64,000 nucleotides of DNA from Daphnia pulex. Lineage: Eukaryota > Arthropoda > Branchiopoda > Diplostraca > Daphniidae. Position 1 is the stretch's first letter. Each line of letters opens with the position of its first letter. The position numbers and the translations under genes are program-made. The stretch covers positions 2,046,001 through 2,110,000 of the forward strand of contig NC_060018.1 of the NCBI RefSeq assembly GCF_021134715.1, written 5' to 3'. The notes under the pieces are model-generated. The model was not told where the DNA came from and did not search any database. It worked only from the letters and a program-made list of their open reading frames with translations. Below, piece by piece: positions 34,615 through 46,600 of the stretch.

Positions 34615-35828
34615 ATGAATCTAAATTCAACGACTTCCATGCGGCTAGAAATAGATGAATCCATCATCCATTCCCAGTTGAAATTTAATGTATAAAATAA
34701 CCAATAAATTAACATGTCTTTTTCACTAACTATGTTTTATGTTTACAGAATGAGGATGAAGAGTTTCAGCAGTTGCTTACTGCAGCGATTTCAGAAAGGG
34801 ATAATAAACCAGTTGATGATCTTCCTTATAAAACTGTCAAACCGAAGCCAGGTACATAGCAAAAAGAAACTCAATATGGTTTTATGTTATATAATTAAAA
34901 TGCCATCACCTTCATTTAGGCTTTTGTGTAAAAACCAAGAATGTGATAACATCTCAGAAGATTTTTGTGAATATTTGCCACACTACTGTCATCCCTTCTC
35001 CAGTTGATGTAACAGAATCAGAACTTACTCGCATCTTGGATTCAGACGAGCCTTCTACCTTTCGAATCCCTATGAGCTTGGGGGAAGGCCATGAAGAAGT
35101 TGATAAATGTAATCTAATATATATTTTTTTCTCTCTAAATTCTTCTATTCTAATCAATGAACTTTGTTTCTTATATACAGCTGGCCAACCATGTGTAGCC
35201 TATGACATAGCCATCAATTCCTCTTTCTTCGCAAAAGTGGAGAGTAGTTTGCTTTTTCAAACATTCCTCGTAACTATTGCTATGGAAGGTCTAGAGGATA
35301 AGTACAAAATGGAACTGGATAAAAACGGTACCCAAGGAAAAACAAATTTTCAATTATGGAATCAAAAAAACTTTGCATTCTACAGGGTGGAATATTTTGA
35401 AAAATCGCCGTTGTTTTGGATCCATACAATCGCATCGCATTGAGCAACGGAGCGAAAAGCCATACGTGCAGGAAGTACCTAAAACGTCCCAGTTGAAGGG
35501 GAATAAAAGTCCCAAATTGATTGAAGAGGTTGATCACGTCGCCGTCAGGACTAGTACTACGGAACAACTAAAAAATGCGATTCCGCGCTACTCTTTAGTC
35601 GCCACACGGGATGGAACAAAGATACTATTGGCCAGGATTCCAATTTGGCAGAGCGAAATCGGAAACATTTCTTTGTCTGTCATTTCAGACGACTGTCTTT
35701 GCGTCAAAGGAGGTGAAGGACAAAACATAGTTAATGTCAATCTCCCTCACTCTGTTGATGCTCAGAAAAGTAAAGCCATCTTCAATAAGAGTACCAAAAT
35801 TTTGACAATTCTTCTTCCGTTGATGTGA
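34615..35828 (+). CDS. PIH1D1: PIH1 domain-containing protein 1 (R2TP complex)
   Basis: Five exons (34615-34689, 34749-34851, 34920-35108, 35181-35327, 35386-35828) give 318 residues; human PIH1D1 has 290. The PIH domain covers about residues 50-170, with family signatures GFCVKTK, VFVNICHT-like (KIFVNICHT), RIPMSLGEGH, VAYDIAINSSFF, ITIAMEGLEDKY-like and a following W-x-x-L-K-N-R. The C-terminal third, from about residue 230, has the CS-like beta-sandwich pattern ending in LTILLPLM. PIH1D1 is the adaptor of the R2TP co-chaperone (RUVBL1/2, RPAP3), reading phosphorylated DSDD-type motifs on clients during assembly of PIKKs, snoRNPs and RNA polymerase II. The start ATG follows an AT-rich leader; a second in-frame Met lies eight codons on. 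Confidence 0.93.
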
Positions 35829-38800
35829 AAAATTCCGCTGCAAGCCGTTTGTTTTGCAGTCATGCTGTATGAATACACAAAGAAACAATTGTACAGTACA
35901 CAATTTAGTTCGTGGTTTGGCTCTGAAAGATCGTGAAACCGCGCACGTTAGTGTGAAAGTGTGAGCGCTCGCTATCACATAGTTAGCCTACAACTTGTTC
36001 TAGGAAACGGCACACTTAAACTGTGGCTCAATTAAATTGAAAATAAGGAAGGGGATGAGTTTGTTTCATCATGCTTTTGTTTTAATGTGGTTTCAACAAC
36101 AAGAAATACGAAAGGGAAAAGACGCACGGTTGTTTCAGTTCTCAAAAGGGTCGGGTCAGCCCATAATTAAAACGACCGGATGTGTTCAATAATTTCGCGT
36201 AACCGCTCGAGTATGTATAATCCCGTTTGTAGCTTTAAAAAAAGAGCTTTGTCCTAAAAAAAGTAAGTTTTTTTTATTATTTTGACATCTATAAATTCTC
36301 ATGGCATAGCTAGTCAAATTGGTTTGGAAAACCGCGAGTTGGAAAACGCGCTCGTTTGCTGTGAGTTTGGGCGTGCATGACCGACTTAAGCGAGAGAATG
36401 TGGCATCTATAGTAATTTTGTCCAATAAAAATATATGCCGATTCGAAAAATAGAAATGTCTGCGCTTCTCAATCGACCTGAAAACGTTACATAATCTTAA
36501 CTGCGGTTCAACTTGTCAAATGAGGGGCTATCTACCGATGTAACAAATTGTATTGCTGAGCATCAAATAGATAATGTCGAAATCCATTTGAGATAAACTA
36601 TTTTATTTAGAACAATTTCAACATTGATTGACATGTTGATGCAACATGTGCTGAGGAAAAGTCAGGGAGTATATTTTTGTTTTCTTATCGTTGGAGATGT
36701 GAACAAACAAATGGTCCGGTTTTCATTTTCGAGATAACCCACATAACGTTAAAGTTGCCTCACATTTACACAAGGAACCCAACTTAGTAATTGAAAATTG
36801 CCTTGACAAAAGAATCTAGGAACAATAATCGTCGGTACCAAGAACACTACTTTGGAATAAGAGCGGAAAGAGCTAGTTCATAAAGGGCATGCATAGTCTG
36901 GCTCGTGAGGGGAGTTGTTGTCGTGACGACATAAACTGTGTGTTCTCGTTTCCAATTCGTTTCCCGGTTGCCAGCAACTACTGAGAGATGAAATCCCACT
37001 GTAGCTACTGTGTACATACTATACTGCATGTATCACGACGAACTTCGCCTTTTCACCATGGGAGAGGAATGATTTCATCACAAGTCGACAAAAATCAAGC
37101 GGGTTGTATGTGTACGAAGGCATTGGACTCGATTGTGCCATCATCTGCCGACGATTCCCGGCCCCCTATCTTCTATATCTTCACAGCGCGTAATAGTGCG
37201 AAGAAAAAACGACGTTATCCTGCGGATACGGCACCAAGATTTGGGCTGTTGCCATGGCTCCTTGGCTGAAAGGTCTGGCAATCAACAGTGTACATTCGGA
37301 CGACGCCATCAACTCAATGGAATGGAAAATAATTCACTTTCCCTTAAATATCTTGAACTCTTATTTTTGTTTTAAATCTTTTCAAAACAAAAGTTGATAG
37401 CCAGTGGACTCGCTTGTGAAAACAAGTCTGATTCGGTCGCGAGCGTGATCGACATTTTTGTACAGCCGGGCATAAACTGCTGGAAGATATAGGCATCAGT
37501 TCGTCGCATGGGGCCTCTCAATCATGGCCCGCAAGTCGGCAGTCTTAACGGTCAGACGTGATGAAATGATTATCGCTACGTCGACAACCAGGCGCGTTGA
37601 TAATCGTGATGGATGCAGTGAGTTACTTATCACCATAATCGGTGGCCGTATATATCCCGCCGATGAATAACTAACCAATTACCAGAGCTCCTCCATAAGT
37701 TTTCGCAAGTTGGGGACTTGGAAATGAATAGGCTACTTACTATTATAACTATAACTATACACTGTAACGAGATGAGCGGTGGGACTTATTTCGTTTACCG
37801 GTGCAACACACACACACCCAAAAAAAAGGAAGTTCGTAAATGGAAAGCTATTGAGCCTCAAACGGCGATTCAGCCAAGCTCATGCAGTGGTTACAGAAAG
37901 CGAAATCCCTCCTCAATGGCAGATGATATGATATCAAACATAATACCGTAGACGATCGATCACCTTTTGTCATCGGCATTGCAGAGAAGATAGCGGCAGC
38001 AAGACAACAATGCGCAGTCGGCTCGTCTTTACCTTCCGTCCCCCCATTTTTACTTTTCTTTTCCTTCGTTCATCCCGCATTGAATCCAGCAGCAAATATA
38101 CGAAAAGCTCATCTAATTTGTGTTGCGCCATTGAGCGAAGAGTTGATCCCCATTTTACTCTTTTGAAAACGGAGAAGAAAGTCTTAGTCTAACGGTTTGA
38201 ATTATTTTCCATTCTCTTTACCGAATGATCCCCTATTTCTTATCGGAATACAATCATTCTTGTTTATTTCCCCTTCTTTAACGAGTGGTGGCGTGAAGGT
38301 TGGCATGTTTCTTTCATGTGCGTGACGCCATCTGTCAATTATGGTTTGTTTTTTTCTTTTTCTTTTAAAGAGACACGCCCAAACAGGAAAAGGCTAAAAG
38401 GAAAAAAAAAGAAAAGAATCAAAACAACAAGCCAAAGTTAGTTCGACCATCGCAAACCATTAGCGCACGTTACTATGTCGTATCGATTGGCGGAGGATTC
38501 TCTCGTCATCCTTGAAACTCGAGTCAGCCGTCGGCTTTTTGTTTCCTTTGGCGGGGAAGCTCCAACATGCTGTGCCGCGGCCGTAAATACACGCACAATA
38601 GTTTGTAGAATTGTAGTTTCAAACAGAACCCAATATAAAGACGAAAGGGACAAGCTAAGCACAAACGCACGAAGCTCATTTTAATAATAGAACGAGGTAA
38701 GTAAATTCTACCCCCCGTCCACCCCTCTATTCATCGGTGTCTACTTCCTACCAACAAAATCAATACCACAACTATACTTCTATATATAGTACTCATTCCG

Positions 38801-40653
38801 ATATAAAATGGGAAAACGGACAAAGACTTTCAATTTTCGCCCGACCAGAAAATGGGGAACACACCCGGGCGCGTTATTAGAAGCTCAAGAAAACTTGTTT
38901 GATACACGAGGCGACGAGAGTCAAGTAGGTACGCGAACGGATCCTGGAGATCAGCACTTTCCATCGGGTTGTCCAGGGTTGATCAACGAATCAGCGCACG
39001 TTTCAATTGGCCATCGCACTTTCCGCATAGCTACTCCCCTCTCACCGAATTGCAGAATCACACAGTGATCTTTCTTCGTCCAGGAGCAGTCAGACCAATT
39101 TGTAATCCTGAGCCAAATAACTCGTCGGGATCAGTTAAGTGAATATCGTCGCCCCAGATTCTATTCGAATAGCAGTGAGGTGCAAATCGTTTCTTTATTA
39201 ACAACGTATACGTGTACCATATCAAGTGAACCAGCAGTTTTATTGATTACAACTTAACTCGAAAGAAAGTAGGCGAACATTGAGAGCGCAGCCTTGAATT
39301 AGCATATCGTCATTGATTAAACATGCGCCCTTCATCTCTTTGGTTGTGCAGCAGGAAGCATTTTTGAAACCTGATTAGAACTTGCTGGGAGATTCCCCGA
39401 CCGAATCAGGTTTAAGCCAATTCTCAAGGCAGTATGCAAATTCAATAAGACTTCGCCAAATACCAAAAGATCTCAAAGCCGCGTGAATTTCCATCCCGCT
39501 ACATTTCACAAGCGAACGAAATCTCAACATTATCCGCGAGGAGCGCGCGGATAAGAGATAATATGTGAAAAAAAGAAAAAAAAAAAAAATTTTCATGTTT
39601 TGAGTCATTCGTTGGCCGTTGCTATAATAGACCGAGCCGATGTGATGCGTATCGCAGCAGCAGCGATGATCTAATCAGTCTGCAATTGGCTTTGAAAAAA
39701 AAGGAGGAGAAAAACGAACAAAGCGGAATCAGTCAATAAGGAACTTTTGGTGAGTGAAGAAAGATAGAGGGTAGCTTAGTAGTGTGCGTCCCAGCAGTAA
39801 TAGCGATATATAGTATACACGGACGGACGGACGGACGCTCTCATCCTTGCGCGCGCGCAATCTCTCTTCATCAAGACGCGCCCGCGATGGTATAGATGAT
39901 GATCTATATCGGGTGGAGAGGGGTGTAGTAGTAGCCGGCCCCGAACACTGGCGCGCTCTGACGGGTCTGTACCGCAATCCCGAGCCACCGAGAAATACGC
40001 CACAGTGCACATGCGTAACATGTCGGTAGCTTATTTTCCCCTCCAGACTCCCGTCTGAAGGAGAGATTTTCAGAGGGAGGGAGATGGCGTAGGGATTCGT
40101 TCGTGTTGAGTAAGGAGAGGGAGGAGGCGGTGTACACGACGGGGTGGCGGTGGTATAGTCATGTATAGTGTATAGCTAGAGGGGAGGGGATAAAGGCCAA
40201 AAGTGAACGAACGACGTTATATTCCGGCGACGCCGACGTCTGCCGCTAGAACTGTGCCGATCCGCGCTAGCGGATGAACGCGGGATTACGACCGCCGCGT
40301 CCAATAAACAACAAGAGGCAAAACTGGCGTGACACACACAAGCGTCGCTGCCTCTGCCGCCCGTCGCCGCCAACATTTTGAGAATTTTTTTCCCCAGTTG
40401 TGTGTCTCGTGTTTGTGTGCCCGTCAGTTTTTGTGCGCCCATCGTCTCTCGTCGTCGCCGGATGAGATCCAACGTGACGCCGAGTGGCCATTCATCATCA
40501 TCTGGAACATTCATCACTCGGCAGAGGACAAGACAAAAATAACAATAATATTAATACTTAAGCGGTCCCTGGCGACCGGCGTCGCCAAAAAAGTTTCGGC
40601 AACCCAGTGCTTTTGAATCCTCTAAAAACGTTGGCAAATTCAATCATTCATTC
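35829..40653. other. Non-coding stretch between PIH1D1 and DAGL
   Basis: No gene found in 4.8 kb on either strand; the frames present are short and without recognisable features. Part will be the PIH1D1 3' UTR at the left. The right few hundred bases, CpG-rich from about 40200, are probably the DAGL promoter and 5' UTR, the leader running up to ATG 40654. Confidence 0.55.
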
Positions 40654-43600
40654 ATGCCGGGAATTATCGTCTTCCAGCGGAGATGGGGCGTCGGCAGCGA
40701 CGATCTGGTTGTTCCCGGAATCTCATTGACTTTACTCCACGCCATTTGGTAAGTTTATTTTTTCCCCTGCTTTCTTTTGAAAAGTGTTAATTGGGATTTG
40801 GCTTTGACGGGGTCGATTCATTTCGCGGAAAAAGAAAAGAAAATTATTGAATACTTCACGCTGCTTTCGGGGAATTTGTCGCCAAAACATTCCCGTGCAC
40901 TAATCAAGAGTAATAATAAATAACAAATAAGCAGCTGTGCACTTGTTTGTCACTCTTGGCGTGAGCCAGTTCGACTCGGTGTCGTGCAGAAACTCTTGCC
41001 ATATCATCCGAGTGCTGATTCTCTAGCTGTACGAGTGTTTGAACCCCCCATGTTTGCACCAGTTGGCTCGGACGGCTTTACACATGTCGATTTCGCTTAA
41101 CTTTCAGCGAGAGCGAAGAAAATGTAGAAGAAAAAACCCATATGTTTTTTTTTACTTTTTACCTTTGAAAAACGTGTCTAAAGCTAACACAAACTGGCTG
41201 CACACACATAGTATGTATAATAGATAAACACACACATCCGCGTTTGAGTATACAACACCATTGGCTCTTTCCCACTCGCGATGTTTTTATGTTGGCTTTA
41301 TTTATAATATTTGTTGGTCCCGACCCAGAAAGACGTCGAGAGCAAAAGAACTGATGGCGTACACAAAATAAGCAAAAACCGAGAAAGAAAGGAAGAAAAA
41401 ATTGAGAGGCCACAGCAGCACCACCAGAAAAAGCCGAGCAAGTACGGTGGGGTGGAAAAGAAGAAGAGATCTGAGAATAGAAGGCGTCAGTTGCGAGGTG
41501 ATTACCGCATTCCAGAGTCAATATGCATCCAAAGAACAACAAATACCGAATTCTCTTGTTTCCTCCTTTGAGCAGCGCAAACGATCCTATTATATATATC
41601 GGGGGGTAGGGATCGTCGGTGGCGGGAAGGGCAAATTGATTACGTGCTGAGAGAAGCAAAATCCAATAGCGCTTCCAATATAATCCGCAAGTGTCGCGTA
41701 TAGCTTTTTCTTTTTCTTCGGACAATCTATACTCAATTGTCGACACACAGACATGGCTGTATAAGAGAAATGCGGAATTTTTTCGACTTTCGGATGATTG
41801 GATAATGCGCTCCATTTTTCGGGTATCACGGATGTTGTTTCTGCTGTTGGCCAGAATCCCCCCGCTCGCTATCATCCCTCTTCCATCTCTTTCTTTTTTC
41901 CCCCATTTTTTTTTCTTTCTGTGGAGTGCCGAGTGGAAGAGAAGAGCCTGGACTTGCGGCGCTCTGCTGCCGCGATCAATAAAACGCGCCGAGTGAAGAT
42001 ACAGCTAGAGAGAGAGAGAGAGGGGGGAGGTTTAGTAGAGGCGGGACGGGCGTTGCCTCATCATACAGTCAGTAGGACGCCTTGGGTCCCCGATGTGTTT
42101 ATACAAAACAGAAGAGAAAATAACGTGGAGGGGGGAAACCAGCAGCAGCAGCAGCAGCGCTATATAGCTAAGGTGGAAGACAACTCTAGCGATGAGCAGA
42201 CTGAACTGATATGTCAACCGCCCGGTCAATGGATGCTCCATTATTTTTCCAATGGACGATGCGAAAGTCATTCCTCTAACACACAAGACGTCGTCCATTT
42301 CGCCTATCCCCCATCTATCTCGCCATCCACCGGATGGCCTTTGCTTGCTTTTTTGATCATTTGCGATGATGTCAATCTCGTGAGTGGAACTCACGTAAGA
42401 TAACATTCATCATCGTTGAAGAGGTTTATCAACGGGGGACATGGTGGCGGCGGGGGGACACCAGGGAAAAGTTACTTTCTTACATCTTATAAGAGCGTGG
42501 AATAGTCAAAGGTTTAGAAGATATCAAACGAAACTTTTTTTTTCCTCCTTCCAAACACAAAATGTTGAGAGGATCCCTTCCTGGTCGACATTTTAACAGC
42601 ATCCTACTATAGTGATCGGCATCCATTTTTGATTTGGTTTATCAATTGCCGCACAGCGAGCAAGGACGTATAGCTAGGGTACATTTTGGAGCCGTTTCAA
42701 CAGTCCAGAAGGCATAAACGCGCATAAACGGCGCCTTGGAAGGCAAATGTCCCAGGACCGAAGAATTTCAAAAGAATAGGGCGACGGCAGGAAAAGCCAA
42801 AGAAAAAAAGATATAACAAGAAACAGAATGGCTAATGTCACGAATGCGGTGAAAGAAGTTGGCGTGAGCGCACCCCACCAGTAGTAGCGTGTGTAGTGTA
42901 AACGATCTCGTGCCCCCAGTAAATACATACGAGTCGTTCTTTTTCCCAACCAGCAGCCATCGTAAAATAGGTCGGAAGGAGCCCCCCATTAAGTGAAATG
43001 TTTTCATTCGCCTAAAAAGATAAATACCCAACGACTTTTTTTATTCTATTTTCAATATCTGCGGGAATGAGAGATGAAGGTGCTTCCGACCCGAAAATCT
43101 TTAATGGGAAATCATTCCCGGGAGCGAGAGAAAAAAACAGGAAAAAAACTCATTAATCATTTCTACGTTTTCTTTTTTCCACTCCGTTTCTCAATCCCGG
43201 CAGGTTGATTGTGGTTGCGGTCACGCTGGGACTTGACAACGGATCCGTCGGTCATGTTCGCAACACTGGGAACATTAGCAGCAGCAGCAGCGAAACAAGC
43301 GACACTATCGGCGTCCGGTTCAGCAACGAGTCGTTTCTACTGTCGCTGGCCAACCAGAGCAATGCTGAGGACGACGCTTGGTCCTCTTCCGCCAGCGGTG
43401 ACGGCGGCCATGGTGGTGACGATGAGGAAGTGGTCGTTGTCGCTGAGCTGCACGCACTGCAAGAAGATCACGCCTGCGAAAGTGTTCTACGACTCTTGCT
43501 CATCATCAAAACGGCCCTTTTGGGCGTTTCGCTCCTGCTGGAAATTTTCATGGCCCGACTAGCGTTACGCGGAACCATGTGGGACGTCCATCCACGCCGC

Positions 43601-46600
43601 TTTATGGAGTACGTGCTCTACAGTCGATTACGTACGAACCACTTTTTTTTTTCGTTTTTTTTAGACGCTCTCTTTCAGTTTTTCAATTAAATGTTAAACG
43701 AACCAGTCTCGAACGACTTGTGTCGTGACACGCTCTCATATAAATGGACTCATCTATTTCTGATTTCTATTCTTTTTCACTCGTCAAATTTGCAACACGA
43801 ATGTGGGGGGAAACAAAAAAACAAAACAAAACACAGTGGTTTTAGTGGCCGAAATGGTTTGGTCGTCGTTTAGCATCGTGTGGCTCCACGGCTCTTACAT
43901 CACGTGTCCGGCAGGAATGGAAAAAGAAGTTCTCTTAGGTATATATAACAGCAAAACATTTTTTAATCACGCAACCGGAACAAAATTGCGTGAGCGTGGG
44001 ACTCTATAATTTTGATCTGTTGGCCCCGCCCTCTTCTCTTACTATAAAGGTTCGGTTATTTGCGATTTGTGCGTGGCGTTGAGCGTGCTCATCACCATTT
44101 GGTGCACGTTTGACCGGGCCGGACGCTCTTGGGTCAAGATGACGCGCTTCCAGCGGAGCATGAAAGAAGGCGAGACGAAATACCACTACAAACGATCGGG
44201 AAATCACAGACCCAACTGGAGACAGAGGTACTACCTAATAGACGTCTCTTTCATCTTGACAAATTGCACTGTTTCTTATTTCACGAAATGATCCGAGTCA
44301 GCTGACGCTCGTGAATCACCCGTCAACTTTTTGTCATATGTTTACGACTTTTGTTTCGAGTTCTTACCCCCAAACTTTTATATGTCTATAAAGGAAAGTG
44401 ATGAGGACTTACCAGGACACGTGGAATCATCGATGCAAGATCCTCTTCTGCTGCATGGGTCGTTCTGATCAATACCAGGTCTGTTTGCACAACACAGTCT
44501 ATACCTGTCGTTCAATATTAGAGTTGTCGGTCACCATTGGACACATGGCCGTCTTTCAATCAAGTCTCACAAACTTCTTGTATTTCTCTCTTTTGTTCAC
44601 ACTCTTTTGTACACGAATCAATAAGGACTCCTTTTCGGAAATCGCCCGACTGCTGACGGATTTCTTCCGGGACCTGGATCTCGTGCCGACTGACATTGTA
44701 GCCGGTCTGGTTTTACTCAGGAAACAACAGAAGAAGTTACAAGAGACACTCGTTACCCAGGTAATAAAAAACAACAGACACTTGATTGACATGTCACACA
44801 ATACGGACGTAAATCGATTCGAGAGAGATCGACATGACGTATTTACGAAACTGTTTCTCCAATTACTCAAAAGACTTTGAGCAAGGTCGACAATAACCTC
44901 AAGGTTTGACTTTTGGAAAAAAAAGGATCCCTAAACACATAATTTATGACCCACAGAACGCTTAAACACCATTACAGGCAATAAAGTCACTAATAAACAA
45001 CAACGTAAGATGCGACAAATCCATAAAAGAAAAAGGAAAATGGGAATTTAATGTGTGGAGTCGGATTACAAACCTGCTGACATTTTTGTTTTATTCCTAT
45101 TCAATTTTAAGTCTATACTCCATTTTCAACTATTTTTGTCGTTGCTGTATTTCATCTGTCGGAAAGGTTTTAGTAGTTTTTATTTGTTTTTGTTGGCTTG
45201 TCTTCATTTTGAATATAGGACCAGAACGACATTTACGAGTTCTTGTCGGGAGTGGCCGTCACTTCACGGACACGCTTCCTTTCCTTGCACGAACCCGACC
45301 AACTGGAAGCTTTCCAATTGACGGAACATTATATGAAATTCGCCCTGGCTGCTTATGGCTGGCCCATGTACCTGCTAGGCCATTCCAAGACGGGATTGTG
45401 CCGCCTGGTATCTAACATTAGGTAAGAACGAACGTCCATAAATTCCGGAAGGTCCTGCAGTTCGATAGAAACCATACATGGCAGTCCAGACAAGGTAGAG
45501 AGATACTACTGCTGCAAATCCAACTAGTACAGCTGCTACACTAATGGGATTGACATGCGAAATCCAATAACACGATCGCGTTCCAACAGTTTTTTGTTTT
45601 GTTTTTCAACTCCTAATTTTTCAAAGAGAAACAAATGAGTTTATCCCGGGAAAATTCAATTGAGATGAACAAGGATTTATGACATTATCTTTACCCGGTT
45701 TGTATCGCCATGCAAGGTGTTGCTGCTGTTGTGGAAGTGGTTCGACAGGCTCGTCGGAGAGTGGCGAAACTCTACCCGTCATTGTGGGAGACACGTGCAG
45801 TGGTTGTCACCTGGCAGCGCTGAAACAATCCATCGGCCGCGTTGATCACGAAGTCATTTTCGCTTCCTTCCACGTCGACGTAGCGGAAACGCCTTTTTTC
45901 GTCGCCATTGACTACGACCACCAGAGCGTCGTGGTCAGCATTCGAGGCACCATCAGCATGAAGGTATTGGGTGACCGATCGTTGAAAGATATAAATCAAA
46001 TCTTGAATCTCTCTGTTTTCTGGGTCCCGTGACAGGACGTGATAACGGATCTTCACGCCGAAGCGGAACCCATTCCTCTCCAGTTAACACGAGAAGACTG
46101 GTTTGGACACAAGGTATCGAATTAACTATTTACAACTATAGCTATCGAACCCGACATAAACTGGACGTCCGCGGTTCATTTAGTTCTATTAGGAGAATTA
46201 ATAAATGGTTTGGTTGTTTACCTTCTTGTTTTTGTCAAAAAAAGGGTATGGTGCAAACCGCCACATACATTCGCAACAAGTTGGAGAAGGAGAATTTGCT
46301 AGGAAAAGCGTTTGCTCACAATCCGGAAAGAGGCACGCCGGATTTTCGTCTGGTTCTAGTCGGTCACTCTTTAGGCGCTGGAACGGCAGCTATTTTGGCT
46401 TTGCTACTCCGCCACGAGTATCCCCATGTTCACTGCTACGCCTATTCACCACCCGGCGGACTATTAAGGTGGAAATTGGGTCAAAGCCTTTGAAGAAGAA
46501 GAAAACAAAATCAATCAATAAAATTTGGTGTACATTTTAGTTTACCGGCAGCTGAATTCACAAAAGAGTTTGTGACATCCATCGTCGTTGGCAAAGATGT

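Noticed and set aside
38808..39068. 86-codon plus-strand frame starting MGKRTKTF
   Set aside because: No resemblance to a known family and no splice partners; one of many chance frames in the 4.8 kb gap.
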